Shown here one piece after another: positions 40,535 through 50,630 of a DNA stretch of 64,000 nt. The translations under genes were made by a program, and so were the position numbers. The stretch covers positions 310,001-374,000 of the forward strand of contig NZ_RPOC01000002.1 in assembly GCF_003946915.1 (NCBI RefSeq), read 5' to 3'. Below the pieces are notes generated by a model that was not told the origin of the DNA, made no database searches, and saw only the letters and a program-made list of their open reading frames with translations. Position 1 is the stretch's first letter. Every line of letters begins with the position of its first letter. The DNA comes from Flavobacterium ustbae (GTDB lineage: Bacteria > Bacteroidota > Bacteroidia > Flavobacteriales > Flavobacteriaceae).

Positions 40535-42418
40535 ATGGGTAAAATAATCGGAATTGACTTAGGTACGACGAACTCTTGTGTTTCTGTAATGGAAGGTAAC
40601 GAAGCAGTTGTTATCCCTAACGCAGAAGGAAAAAGAACTACTCCTTCTATCATCGCTTTTGTTGAAGGTGGAGAAATTAAAGTAGGTGATCCTGCAAAAA
40701 GACAAGCAGTAACGAATCCTACAAAAACGATTGCTTCTATTAAACGTTTTATGGGACACACTTTTGCTGAAACTCAAGATGAGGCAAAAAGAGTTCCTTA
40801 CAGTGTTGTAAAAGGTGACAACAATACGCCACGTGTGGATATTGATGGTCGTTTATACACTGCTCAAGAATTGTCTGCTATGACACTTCAAAAAATGAAA
40901 AAAACTGCTGAAGACTATTTAGGTCAAACAGTAACTGAGGCAGTTATTACAGTTCCTGCTTACTTTAACGATGCTCAGCGTCAGGCTACAAAAGAAGCTG
41001 GAGAAATCGCTGGTCTTAAAGTTATGCGTATCATCAATGAGCCAACTGCTGCTGCACTTGCTTACGGATTAGATAAAAAAGGAACTGACCAAAAAATTGC
41101 TGTTTACGATTTAGGTGGAGGTACTTTTGATATCTCTGTTCTTGAATTAGGAGATGGTGTATTTGAAGTATTATCTACAAACGGTGATACTCACTTAGGT
41201 GGTGATGATTTTGACCAAGTTATTATTGACTGGTTAGCTGACGAATTCAAATCTGAAGAAGGTATTGATTTACGTTTAGACCCAATGTCATTACAGCGTT
41301 TGAAAGAAGCTGCTGAGAAAGCTAAGATTGAATTATCTTCTTCTGCAGAAACTGAAATCAACTTGCCTTACGTAACTGCTACTGCTTCTGGACCAAAACA
41401 CTTAGTGAAAAAATTATCTAGAGCTAAATTTGAGCAATTATCAGATTCTTTAGTAAAACGTTCTATGGAGCCAGTTGCTAAAGCATTAAAAGATGCAGGT
41501 TTATCTACATCTGATATCGACGAAGTAATCCTTGTAGGAGGTTCTACTCGTATGCCAAGAATCGCTGACGAAGTGGAGAAATTCTTCGGTAAAAAAGCTT
41601 CTAAAGGTGTTAACCCTGATGAGGTTGTGGCTATTGGAGCTGCTATTCAAGGTGGAGTTTTATCTGGAGATGTAAAAGATGTATTGTTACTTGACGTAAC
41701 GCCTCTTTCTTTAGGTATCGAAACTATGGGTGGTGTATTGACTAAATTAATCGAGTCTAACACAACTATCCCAACTAAAAAATCTCAAGTATTCTCTACT
41801 GCTGCAGATTCTCAACCATCTGTTGAAATCCACGTATTACAAGGAGAAAGAGCAATGGCTGCTGATAACAAAACTATCGGTCGTTTCCACTTAGACGGTA
41901 TTCCACCAGCACCAAGAGGAGTTCCTCAAATCGAAGTTACTTTCGATATTGATGCTAACGGTATCATCAAAGTTTCTGCAACTGACAAAGGAACTGGAAA
42001 ATCTCACGATATCCGTATCGAAGCTTCTTCTGGTTTAACAGCTGAAGAAATCGAAAAAATGAAAAAAGATGCTGAAGCTAACGCTGATGCAGATAGAATC
42101 GCTAAAGAAAGAGCTGAGAAATTGAACGAAGCTGACAGTACTATTTTCCAAACTGAATCTCAATTGAAAGAGTTAGGAGATAAATTGACAGACGATCAAA
42201 AAACAGCTATCGAATACGCTTTAACTGAATTGAGAATGGCTCACCAATCTCAAGATCTTGACGCAATCCAAAAAGGATTAGACAATGTAAATGCAGCTTG
42301 GAAAACAGCTACAGAAGCAATGTACGCTCAAGGTGGTGAAGGACAACAAGCTGCTCCTCAACAAGAGCAGTCTTCTGGAGATAACGTTGAAGACGTTGAA
42401 TTCGAAGAAGTAAAATAA
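40535..42418 (+). CDS. dnaK: Molecular chaperone DnaK (Hsp70)
   Basis: 627-residue Hsp70. [49 protein letters not shown] and the interdomain linker [18 protein letters not shown] are all present; the C-terminal lid ends in the usual acidic tail [11 protein letters not shown]-driven peptide binding in protein folding. Neither dnaJ nor grpE is adjacent. The upstream region shows sigma54-like and palindromic sites, and a terminator follows 40 bp after the stop. Confidence 0.98.
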   Translation: MGKIIGIDLGTTNSCVSVMEGNEAVVIPNAEGKRTTPSIIAFVEGGEIKVGDPAKRQAVTNPTKTIASIKRFMGHTFAETQDEAKRVPYSVVKGDNNTPRVDIDGRLYTAQELSAMTLQKMKKTAEDYLGQTVTEAVITVPAYFNDAQRQATKEAGEIAGLKVMRIINEPTAAALAYGLDKKGTDQKIAVYDLGGGTFDISVLELGDGVFEVLSTNGDTHLGGDDFDQVIIDWLADEFKSEEGIDLRLDPMSLQRLKEAAEKAKIELSSSAETEINLPYVTATASGPKHLVKKLSRAKFEQLSDSLVKRSMEPVAKALKDAGLSTSDIDEVILVGGSTRMPRIADEVEKFFGKKASKGVNPDEVVAIGAAIQGGVLSGDVKDVLLLDVTPLSLGIETMGGVLTKLIESNTTIPTKKSQVFSTAADSQPSVEIHVLQGERAMAADNKTIGRFHLDGIPPAPRGVPQIEVTFDIDANGIIKVSATDKGTGKSHDIRIEASSGLTAEEIEKMKKDAEANADADRIAKERAEKLNEADSTIFQTESQLKELGDKLTDDQKTAIEYALTELRMAHQSQDLDAIQKGLDNVNAAWKTATEAMYAQGGEGQQAAPQQEQSSGDNVEDVEFEEVK

Positions 42419-42457
42419 TTATTCAGTACTGAGTAATTAGTATAAAATATTAAGATA

Positions 42458-42489
42458 GAAAACCGAGTCAGAAATGACTCGGTTTTTTT
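42458..42489 (+). terminator. Intrinsic terminator after dnaK
   Basis: AAAACCGAGTCA, loop GAA, ATGACTCGGTTTTTTT; 10-bp GC-containing stem with T tract. Confidence 0.92.
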
Positions 42490-42549
42490 ATGACTATAAT
42501 AAACTTAGAGACGCACCACAGCGCATCTATCAGTAGTTTTTCCATAAAC

Positions 42550-42561
42550 TGACAATTGTCA
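42550..42561. promoter_or_regulatory. Palindrome TGACAATTGTCA upstream of corA
   Basis: Perfect 12-bp palindrome 50 bp before the corA ATG. Its half-site TGACA is the same as in the dnaK upstream palindrome. Followed by a near -7 match (TACTATTG). Confidence 0.4.
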
Positions 42562-42611
42562 TTTCTCGTTCAAATTCTTTTTCGTAATATTACTATTGTA
42601 AATTTTTTTGA

Positions 42612-43685
42612 ATGAGAAAGATCAAATACAAGAAAGGGCGCAAGCTACAGCATATTACTTTAGAGTATACAGGCTCCCATAAAGAGCATGAAACAGAGAT
42701 GCAGCTTTTTGTATATGATGATGCAGATGTTGTTGAATATGAAAAGTTTACGGTTCTGGCGTTAAACTCCTGTTTTGATTATTCCAAAAACAATTGGCTT
42801 AATGTTCATGGCTTAAACGACATTAATCTCATTAAAACAATTGGAGCACATTTTAAACTGGATGATTTTCTCCTTGCGGATATTTTAAACACTTCCAAGA
42901 GAACAAAACTGGAAGAACAGCAAAATGTTTTATTCTTCAATATTAAATCCCTTCTTCCTTCTGAGTACTCAGATACGATTAGCGCAGAACAAATTAGTTT
43001 TATTTTGAAAGACGGAATCTTAATCTCTTTTCAGGAAAAAAGAAGTGATTTCTTTACGCATATTCGGGAGCGTATTCGTACACATGCAGGAATCGTCCGA
43101 ACCAAAAAAGTAGATTATCTCCTTTATTTACTTTTGGATGCTGTAATGGAAAATTTCTACATTACATTGGAAGATGAAGAAGATAAAGTTGAAGAACTAA
43201 TCAATCAGACCAAGAAAGACGCAAAACCAATTATATTAGAAAAAATAGAAAATCACCGAGATAATTTAAACTTTTTAAAACGATCAATTGTCCCACTTCG
43301 AGATTCACTTTATTATTTAAAAACTAAGAAAGATGACGATGAAGATAATGGATTAATTCAGAAAGAAACATTTAATTTTTTTATTAGACTTCATCAAAAA
43401 AGTTTAGAGCTTTTAGAACAGATAGAATCTGATATGAGCGCTCTGGAAAGTGCCTCCAACTTTTATTTTTCTGAACAAAGCAGGAAAATGAACGAAATCA
43501 TGAAAACGCTGACTATAATTTCAGCCATATTTATTCCGCTCACTTTTATTGTGGGAGTATACGGGATGAACTTTGAAAACATGCCAGAACTTAAAACCCA
43601 AAACGGCTATTTTATTGTCATGGGAATTATGTTTCTACTGGTAATCGCCTTAATCATTTATTTCAAAAAACGACGTTGGTTTTAA
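42612..43685 (+). CDS. corA: CorA family magnesium/cobalt transporter
   Basis: 357-residue CorA-type channel. The large cytosolic domain (1-290) ends in a long helix; two membrane segments close the protein (about 300-320 and 332-350) with the signature YGMNF near 317-321 in the loop, then the basic tail KKRRWF. The GMN motif is the selectivity filter for Mg2+. It is a pentamer in the inner membrane in known members. Monocistronic between dnaK and pta. Confidence 0.95.
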   Translation: MRKIKYKKGRKLQHITLEYTGSHKEHETEMQLFVYDDADVVEYEKFTVLALNSCFDYSKNNWLNVHGLNDINLIKTIGAHFKLDDFLLADILNTSKRTKLEEQQNVLFFNIKSLLPSEYSDTISAEQISFILKDGILISFQEKRSDFFTHIRERIRTHAGIVRTKKVDYLLYLLLDAVMENFYITLEDEEDKVEELINQTKKDAKPIILEKIENHRDNLNFLKRSIVPLRDSLYYLKTKKDDDEDNGLIQKETFNFFIRLHQKSLELLEQIESDMSALESASNFYFSEQSRKMNEIMKTLTIISAIFIPLTFIVGVYGMNFENMPELKTQNGYFIVMGIMFLLVIALIIYFKKRRWF

Positions 43686-43719
43686 CGTTTGTTTCTGTAG
43701 AAAACTATCTGATTTTATA

Positions 43720-43727
43720 TAAATTTG
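43720..43727 (+). promoter_or_regulatory. pta: Candidate -7 element of pta
   Basis: TAAATTTG matches TAnnTTTG, 26 bp before the pta ATG. A -33 TTG at normal distance is not evident. Confidence 0.35.
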
Positions 43728-43752
43728 TTATTTAGAATAAATATAAATAATT

Positions 43753-45846
43753 ATGAGTAAAGCAATATATATAGCAACAAGTGATCATAATAGTGGAAAG
43801 TCCATTATTACGCTTGGGCTAATGAGTATTTTAATTGGAAAAACGGCCAAAGTAGGCTATTTTAGGCCAATTATCGAAGATTTTGTTGATGGTGAAGTAG
43901 ATAATCATATTGAGACGGTTTTGTCGTATTTCAATCTTGATATTAAGTTTGAAGATGCTTATGCAATTACCAAAAGCAGGCTAATTAAGAAAAAGAATAA
44001 AGGAAAAATAGGAGAGGTTCTTGATCTAATTATCGAAAAGTATAAAAAGCTCGAAGAGCGCTTTGATTTTGTTTTAGTTGAAGGAACAAGCTTTACAGGA
44101 GAGGGAACTTCTATAGAATTAGATTTGAACGTCTTAATTGCTAAAAACCTAGGGATTCCAACAATAATTGTTGGCTCTGGAGTTGGTAAAACCTTAGAAG
44201 AACTTTTAGATAGTTTGTATTTGGTTTACGATTCTTTCAAAATAAAAGAAGTTGAGGTTTTATCTGTTTTTGCTAATAAAGTACAACCAGAAAATATTGA
44301 GTTGGTTACTACGAGTTTGCAAAAAAGTCTGCCCTCTAATGTATTAATTAACACAATTCCGCTAATTTCTAGTTTGAACAATCCAACCATGCAAGAAATT
44401 GTAAACGTATTGGATGCTAAAGTTTTGTTTGGAGAAAACTATTTGAACAATGAAATTGGACATTACAGCGTTGGAGCAATGCAATTGCATAATTATTTGG
44501 TACATCTGCATGAAAATGCTTTAGTTATTACTCCTGGAGACCGTTCAGATATTATTTTAGGCGCATTACAGGCAAATGAATCGGCTAATTATCCGACCAT
44601 TTCGGGAATTATCCTGACGGGAAATATTGTTCCGGAAGAAAGTATTCTAAAGCTTATTGAAGGACTTTCTGCCATTGTGCCAATTATTGCTGTTGATGGG
44701 GGAACGTATCATATTACAAACAAAATTGGCTCTATCAAATCGGAGATTTATGCTAATAATACCCATAAAATTGAGACATCAATAACAACATTCGAAAAGT
44801 ACGTCGATAACGATGCACTATCTGAAAGATTGATCACTTTTGAAGCAGAAGGTATGACACCAAAAATGTTTCAGTACAATATGGTTAAAAGGGCCAAACA
44901 GCATAGAAAACATATTGTTCTGCCAGAAGGAAATGACGATAGAATTATTATCGCTGCATCAAGGTTGCTAGATATGGATGTGGTTGACATTTCAATCATT
45001 GGTGACAAAAAACAAATCGAAAGTAAGGTCTTAGAATTAGGAATTACGCTTGATTTTTCTAAAGTAAATATCATTAATCCGAAAGAATCGGAACTTTATG
45101 AGGATTATGCGAACACTTATTACGAGCTTAGAAAAGCCAAAAATGTAAGTATTACAATGGCGCGAGATTTAATGGAAGATGTTTCGTATTTCGGTACTAT
45201 GATGGTATACAAAGGTCATGCTGACGGGATGGTTTCTGGTGCAGCGCATACTACTCAGCATACCATTTTACCAGCATTGCAATTCATTAAAACAAAACCA
45301 AATTCATCTGTAGTTTCTTCTGTATTTTTTATGTGTTTAGAAGACAGAGTTTCTGTTTTTGGTGATTGTGCGATTAATCCAAATCCTACGGCTGAGCAAT
45401 TGGCAGAAATCGCAATTTCTTCTGCAGAATCGAGTTTAGCATTCGGAATTGAACCAAAAATAGCAATGCTTTCGTATTCTTCTGGTTCATCAGGAAAAGG
45501 AGATGAAGTAGACAAAGTAAGAGCTGCAACAGCAATTGTAAAAGAAAAAAGACCAGATTTAAAAATAGAAGGTCCAATTCAGTACGATGCAGCAGTCGAT
45601 TTAAGTGTTGGAAAAAGCAAAATGCCAGATTCTGAAGTAGCAGGACAAGCGAGCGTATTGATTTTCCCAGATTTAAATACAGGAAATAACACTTATAAAG
45701 CCGTTCAAAGAGAAACTGGAGCATTGGCAATCGGGCCAATGTTACAAGGCTTAAACAAACCAGTAAACGATTTAAGCCGCGGCTGTACTGTAGATGATAT
45801 TATCAACACGGTAGTAATTACGGCAATTCAGGCACAGGGAATGTAA
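43753..45846 (+). CDS. pta: Phosphate acetyltransferase, long form
   Basis: Interconverts acetyl-CoA and acetyl phosphate. 697 residues, the long type: an N-terminal P-loop-like domain (YIATSDHNSGKSIITLG, 1-230), a central DRTGG domain (about 235-350), and the C-terminal catalytic PTA domain (about 375-695) with LPEGNDDRIIIAASRLL and SGSSGKGDEVDKVRAAT. It is followed 91 bp later by ackA, giving the classical acetate overflow and ATP-yielding pathway. The gap carries an AAAATTA repeat and CTAAG-type words in reverse orientation. Confidence 0.96.
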   Translation: MSKAIYIATSDHNSGKSIITLGLMSILIGKTAKVGYFRPIIEDFVDGEVDNHIETVLSYFNLDIKFEDAYAITKSRLIKKKNKGKIGEVLDLIIEKYKKLEERFDFVLVEGTSFTGEGTSIELDLNVLIAKNLGIPTIIVGSGVGKTLEELLDSLYLVYDSFKIKEVEVLSVFANKVQPENIELVTTSLQKSLPSNVLINTIPLISSLNNPTMQEIVNVLDAKVLFGENYLNNEIGHYSVGAMQLHNYLVHLHENALVITPGDRSDIILGALQANESANYPTISGIILTGNIVPEESILKLIEGLSAIVPIIAVDGGTYHITNKIGSIKSEIYANNTHKIETSITTFEKYVDNDALSERLITFEAEGMTPKMFQYNMVKRAKQHRKHIVLPEGNDDRIIIAASRLLDMDVVDISIIGDKKQIESKVLELGITLDFSKVNIINPKESELYEDYANTYYELRKAKNVSITMARDLMEDVSYFGTMMVYKGHADGMVSGAAHTTQHTILPALQFIKTKPNSSVVSSVFFMCLEDRVSVFGDCAINPNPTAEQLAEIAISSAESSLAFGIEPKIAMLSYSSGSSGKGDEVDKVRAATAIVKEKRPDLKIEGPIQYDAAVDLSVGKSKMPDSEVAGQASVLIFPDLNTGNNTYKAVQRETGALAIGPMLQGLNKPVNDLSRGCTVDDIINTVVITAIQAQGM

Positions 45847-45937
45847 ATTCAATTAAAAATTAAAAATTAAAAATTAAAAAAATAAACTAAGAACCTCAGA
45901 ACCTTAGCATCTTAGAGCCTTAGTAACTTAAGAAAAA
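45847..45937. repeat. AAAATTA repeat plus reverse CTAAGG words
   Basis: Four tandem copies of about ATTAAAA (45853-45881) then CCTCAGAACCTTAGCATCTTAGAGCCTTAGTAACTT (in pieces CAGAACCTTAG, ATCTTAGAGCCTTAG, TAACTTAAG), the family seen at 1171 and 24815 in opposite orientation. Confidence 0.65.
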
Positions 45938-47122
45938 ATGAAAATACTTATTATAAACTCAGGAAGTTCTTCAATTAAATATCAATTAATGGTAATGCCA
46001 GAAAACGAAGTAATTTGTTCTGGAATGATTGATAGAATTGGTTTAGAAACTTCAAATGTTACGTTTAAAACGGCAACTAATTCGTTTGAAGAAACAATTG
46101 CAATTTCTAACCATAAAGTAGGTTTGCAGAAAGTAGCCAACATGCTTCTTGATGCTGAAAAAGGAGTTATTAAATCGACTTCAGAAATTACTGCTGTAGG
46201 CCATCGTGTGGTTCACGGAGGAAGCGATTTTAGCGATACAGTGAAAATAGATGAGAAAGTAAAAGCAAAAATTAAACAACTTTTTGAACTCGCGCCTTTG
46301 CATAATCCTGCTAATTTAGAAGGAATTAATGTTGCTGAGGAAATTTTTAGTTCGGCAGAGCAAATTGCTGTTTTTGATACTGCTTTCCATCAAAGTATGC
46401 CAGAAGTAGCTTATAAATATGCTATTCCGAATTATCTTCTGACAGAAAATAAAGTGCGTGTTTATGGTTTTCACGGAACGAGTCATAAATATGTTTCTGA
46501 AAAAGCCATTAATTATTTAAAAGATAATTCTAAAATAATTACCATTCACTTAGGAAATGGCTGTAGTATGGCCGCTGTAAAAGACGGAAAATGTATTGAT
46601 ACTACAATGGGATTCTCGCCTTCAAACGGTTTAATAATGGGAACCCGTGCAGGTGATATTGATCAGTCTGTTATTTTTTATATGATTAAAAATTTAGGAT
46701 ACACTCCAGATGAAGTAAATGCCGTTTTATTGAAACAAAGCGGTATGCTTGGCCTTACGGGTTATAGTGATTTGCGTGATATTGAAGCAGAAGCCCAAAA
46801 AGGAAATAAAGATTGTCAGTTGGCATTACAAATGAATGCTTACAGAATTAGAAAAACAATTGGTGCTTATGCGGCTGCTTTAAATGGATTAAATGCCATT
46901 ATTTTTACTGCAGGAATTGGAGAAAATTCTTCTTTTATGCGTAATTTAATTTGTACCGATATGGATTATTTCGGAATTGAAATTGATGCTGAAAAGAATA
47001 AAATTCGTTCTAAAGAACTAAGAGAGATCAATTCAGAAAAATCTATTGTAAAAGTTTTGGTTATTCCTACAGATGAGGAATACGAAATTGCAAATCAGGT
47101 TTATCACTTATTAGAAAATTAA
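45938..47122 (+). CDS. ackA: Acetate kinase
   Basis: 394 residues. Acetyl phosphate plus ADP to acetate plus ATP. INSGSSSIKYQ, then VGHRVVHGG, then FDTAFHQSMPE, YGFHGTSHKYV and TIHLGNGCSMAAV, and FTAGIGENSSFMR form the ASKHA-fold nucleotide and substrate sites. Normal length. Downstream of pta; a 25-bp gap to the DUF3995 gene suggests all three are linked. Confidence 0.97.
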   Translation: MKILIINSGSSSIKYQLMVMPENEVICSGMIDRIGLETSNVTFKTATNSFEETIAISNHKVGLQKVANMLLDAEKGVIKSTSEITAVGHRVVHGGSDFSDTVKIDEKVKAKIKQLFELAPLHNPANLEGINVAEEIFSSAEQIAVFDTAFHQSMPEVAYKYAIPNYLLTENKVRVYGFHGTSHKYVSEKAINYLKDNSKIITIHLGNGCSMAAVKDGKCIDTTMGFSPSNGLIMGTRAGDIDQSVIFYMIKNLGYTPDEVNAVLLKQSGMLGLTGYSDLRDIEAEAQKGNKDCQLALQMNAYRIRKTIGAYAAALNGLNAIIFTAGIGENSSFMRNLICTDMDYFGIEIDAEKNKIRSKELREINSEKSIVKVLVIPTDEEYEIANQVYHLLEN

Positions 47123-47147
47123 TTTCTTAAAAAAAAAGTTCAAACCA

Positions 47148-47573
47148 ATGGCAAAAATCATTGCGTTAGTATTATTTTCGATATTTCTTTTTCTGTCTCT
47201 AGTCCATTTTTATTGGGCTTTTGGAGGAAAATGTGGGACTCAAGGCGTTTATCCAACTTTGGATGCACAGACTCCGTCCAAGAATCCTGGAATAATCCCA
47301 ACGCTTATTGTTGCCATTGGTTTGTTAGCTTTTGCATTTTTTTATTTAATCAGAGTCAAAATTATATTATTTAAATTGCCTTTTTGGATTGAAAAATATG
47401 GACTTTGGATTTTGATGTCAATATTCATCTTAAGATCAATTGGAGATTTTAAATATCTTGGTTTTTTCAAAAGAATAAAAAAGACCAATTTCGGACAAAA
47501 TGATACTAAATATTTTGTTCCATTATGTTTGATAATCAGTGTTATGACTTTTCTGATTATAATATTAAACTAA
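47148..47573 (+). CDS. DUF3995 membrane protein
   Basis: 141 residues, four membrane segments. The opening LSLVHFYWAFGGKCGT (near 15-32) is the DUF3995 signature, followed by GVYPT. The family has no known role. It lies 25 bp after ackA and 47 bp before the regulator start. Confidence 0.82.
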   Translation: MAKIIALVLFSIFLFLSLVHFYWAFGGKCGTQGVYPTLDAQTPSKNPGIIPTLIVAIGLLAFAFFYLIRVKIILFKLPFWIEKYGLWILMSIFILRSIGDFKYLGFFKRIKKTNFGQNDTKYFVPLCLIISVMTFLIIILN

Positions 47574-47620
47574 ATTCCTTCTCGTTTTTTAAAGTAGAAA
47601 TTAAATATTTGTAAGTATCT

Positions 47621-50386
47621 TTGGATTTAAAAACGAATATCTTGAAATCGATACTTTTTAAATCAGTTTTCTTCTTTTTCATCGCTTTACAACTACAAGC
47701 ACAAGAATTACTTCCCTTTGTCGAGAACTACAGCAAATCAGATTATCAGGGAGATAATCAGATATGGAATGTAGCGCAGGGAAATGACAATGCCATGTAT
47801 TTTGCAAATAACCATTATCTGTTGCGTTATGACGGAGTAAAATGGGAAAAATATACGCTTCCAAACAAAACTATCATCCGTTCTATTCTAATTGAGGGCG
47901 ATAAAATCTACTCTGGATCTTACAAAGAGTTTGGTTATTGGTACCGAAAAGATGGAACGATGCACTATGTTTCTATCACCAAAAACCTCAGATTATTTGA
48001 CGAAAAAGATAATGAAGAAATCTGGAAAATATTCCGGTTTAATGGTGCTCTTTATTTTCAGTCTTTTAACGATGTCTTTATTTACAACGAAAAAACAATT
48101 AAGAAAATCAAGTTTCCTTTTCTTATTTCGTATTGTTTTGGCGTAGACAATAATTTATACGTGGCTTCTGTTAAAGACGGAATATTTAAAATGAACGGTA
48201 AACATATTTCTAATCCGAAAGGGTGGGATGTTTTGAAAAATACTGTTGTTCATGCCATAGAAAAATATCAGAATAAGACTTATATCTTCACACAGAAAAA
48301 AGGTGTTTTTATTTTAGAAAAAAACGGATTAAAAAGTTGGGATCATCCAATTAACGAAACTTTAAAATCGGCTACAGTTAATGTGGCAAAATTTATTAAA
48401 AACGAAAAACTGATTATTGGAACTGGAAACCGAGGAATCTTAATTTTAGATTTAAAAACTAATTCCTATAGAAATATTGAGCGTGATAATGTTTTAATGA
48501 ATAACTCCGTTTTAAGTTTAGGATTGGATAAGGAAAATGATTTGTGGGTTGGCTTAGATAACGGTATTGCGCATGTTGAGGTTAATTCTCCAATTTCATT
48601 CTTTTATGATAATTCTGGACTTTTAGGTTCTGTTTATGCTGTCGCTGCTCTTAACAAAGGTTATTTAATTGCTTCAAATCACGGAATTTTTGAATACAGC
48701 TCTGGAAAATTTAATATGATACCCAATACGCAAGGGCAGGCTTGGAATATTTCTTCAATTGACGGAAAATATATTATTGGTCATAATGACGGTACTTTTT
48801 CATATGATAATAATAATTTAAACAGGATTAATGGTGTCAGCGGTGGTTGGAACATGGCCAAAAGCAGCATAAACAACACCTATTTTCAGTCGACTTACAG
48901 TGGTATTTTGGTTTACGATGATCCTTCCAACATGTCTAAGTATAAAATCGTAAAGGACTTAGCAAAACCAATAAAATATGTTGCTCAAAATAAAAAAAAT
49001 GAAATCTGGGCAGCAGATAACTATCGAGGTTTGTATCGTGTTTTGCTAGACGATAACTATAATACGCTGAAAGTTGAAAATGTTACACAGCAGAGCAAAA
49101 TAAAAAATGATTTTGGAATAAAAATTTTTGAATTTAGAAAGGAAATACTTTTTCTAATCAATAATTCTTGGTACACATACAATTCTATAGCTGGTAAATT
49201 GGAAGAAAATGAATTGTTTAATGCAAGTTTTAAAAATGTCACAGATGTCGTTTCTATAGACGATGATCACTTTATGGTTTTGCAAGATGGAATTCTCTAT
49301 CATATTTATGCGCAAGGAAGCAAGTTTGTGTGGAATATTATTCAGGAAAAATATTATAAAGGAAAACTGATTAATGAGAATCTAAGAATTTTCAAGAAAG
49401 ACAATTATTATTTGTTTAATCTAGACGACGGATTTATTTCGCTTAAACTAGAATATGAAAACAAACAAAATTCGAAAGTAAAGATTGAAGCATTTAGTAA
49501 TGAAGTTCTTGTTCCGACTGAAGAAAAAATAAAATTCAATACCGAATTAAAAATTAATGTCATTTCTGGAATTTATGGAGCTAGTAAGCCAAATTTATTT
49601 TACAAACTCGATAAAGAAAAAGAATTTATTCCGATTTCAGACGGATTGATCGTTTTGAACAATTTAAGCAGCGGATATCATAATGTTGAAATATTTAAAC
49701 ACGACGGAGCAACCTATGACAAAGTTTCATTGTATAAATTTAAAGTTGCAGAACCTTGGTATTTTTCTTTTTGGATGATTCTCTTATACCTTCTTGTAGT
49801 GGGAGCTATTTTATTTTTCTATTATAAATGGAATAAACTCCGCTATATCCAAAAATTAAAATTGCAGGCTGAAGAATTAAAACATCAGAGAGAAATTCTC
49901 GAGATGGAACTTAAGAAAGAAAATGAACTTAATATTCAAGAATACGAAAAACACATTTTAGAATTAGAATTGCAGGCAAAATCTTCTGAAGTGGCTGGCA
50001 AATCGTTATCAATCGCAAAACAGACAGAAATGATTGATAAAATTCAAGGTATTTTGGAAACTGAAAAAGATTTCAGCAGACTTAAAAGCGAAATCAAGAA
50101 AGCGATCAAAATAAATGAAGTAAATAAACATGAATGGGAAACATTTGAAACCAATTTGAACCAAATTCATAATGAGTTTATAATTAATCTCTCTAAAAAA
50201 TACCCACACTTAACCCCAAAAGATATAAAACTGTGTGTTTATCTTAAAATGAATCTTTCTTCTAAAGAAATTGCGCCTATGATGAATATTTCTTTTAGAG
50301 GCGTAGAACTGCATAGATACCGTCTAAGAAAGAAGTTAAATCTCACCCAAGATGAAAATCTATCCAAGTTTTTATTAAGTCTATAA
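47621..50386 (+). CDS. Membrane-spanning sensor with LuxR-type HTH (SusR-like)
   Basis: 921 residues. A signal-like N-terminus (FKSVFFFFIALQLQAQE) leads to a periplasmic beta-propeller of reg_prop-like repeats (about 30-600) and a Y_Y_Y domain (about 640-710). One membrane segment follows (about 712-735, FSFWMILLYLLVVGAILFFYY), then a coiled coil (745-835) and a C-terminal LuxR-type helix-turn-helix (about 860-915, TPKDIKLCVYLKMNLSSKEI). No kinase or receiver domain, so sensing must pass straight through the membrane, as in SusR-type regulators. Only TTG starts exist (47621 or 47642); an in-frame TAA sits 9 bp upstream. It most likely controls the adjacent susC-susD locus. Confidence 0.88.
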   Translation: MDLKTNILKSILFKSVFFFFIALQLQAQELLPFVENYSKSDYQGDNQIWNVAQGNDNAMYFANNHYLLRYDGVKWEKYTLPNKTIIRSILIEGDKIYSGSYKEFGYWYRKDGTMHYVSITKNLRLFDEKDNEEIWKIFRFNGALYFQSFNDVFIYNEKTIKKIKFPFLISYCFGVDNNLYVASVKDGIFKMNGKHISNPKGWDVLKNTVVHAIEKYQNKTYIFTQKKGVFILEKNGLKSWDHPINETLKSATVNVAKFIKNEKLIIGTGNRGILILDLKTNSYRNIERDNVLMNNSVLSLGLDKENDLWVGLDNGIAHVEVNSPISFFYDNSGLLGSVYAVAALNKGYLIASNHGIFEYSSGKFNMIPNTQGQAWNISSIDGKYIIGHNDGTFSYDNNNLNRINGVSGGWNMAKSSINNTYFQSTYSGILVYDDPSNMSKYKIVKDLAKPIKYVAQNKKNEIWAADNYRGLYRVLLDDNYNTLKVENVTQQSKIKNDFGIKIFEFRKEILFLINNSWYTYNSIAGKLEENELFNASFKNVTDVVSIDDDHFMVLQDGILYHIYAQGSKFVWNIIQEKYYKGKLINENLRIFKKDNYYLFNLDDGFISLKLEYENKQNSKVKIEAFSNEVLVPTEEKIKFNTELKINVISGIYGASKPNLFYKLDKEKEFIPISDGLIVLNNLSSGYHNVEIFKHDGATYDKVSLYKFKVAEPWYFSFWMILLYLLVVGAILFFYYKWNKLRYIQKLKLQAEELKHQREILEMELKKENELNIQEYEKHILELELQAKSSEVAGKSLSIAKQTEMIDKIQGILETEKDFSRLKSEIKKAIKINEVNKHEWETFETNLNQIHNEFIINLSKKYPHLTPKDIKLCVYLKMNLSSKEIAPMMNISFRGVELHRYRLRKKLNLTQDENLSKFLLSL

Positions 50387-50630
50387 GAATCGCTTTTATT
50401 TTTTACAGAATTTATATTTTTCATTATCATTTTTTATATAATTACGATACATCATTACTACATCATAACGATGTGTTAAAGGATTTTTCTAAACATTTAT
50501 GAGGCTGATAATCATTATGCTAACGTTAAAATTTAACATAATGATGTAGCTATGTTGTAGTGGTTTTTGATGTACTACAACGTTGTAATTGCTTAATTTG
50601 GCTCTACTAACTTAAACGATTACGTACTGT
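50387..50630 (+). promoter_or_regulatory. Control region of the glucan locus
   Basis: 244 bp before susC with several symmetric words: ATCATTATG (50511-50519) mirrored by CATAATGAT (50537-50545), palindrome TACAACGTTGTA (50576-50587), and ACTACATCAT-type words near 50448-50465 mirrored by ATGATGTAG at 50541. These are candidate operator sites for the regulator just upstream. No confident TAnnTTTG box was fixed. Confidence 0.55.

Noticed and set aside
50387..50630. Riboswitch or tRNA-like fold before susC
   Set aside because: The symmetric words are short DNA palindromes; no recognisable aptamer, and no tRNA cloverleaf with anticodon could be drawn.
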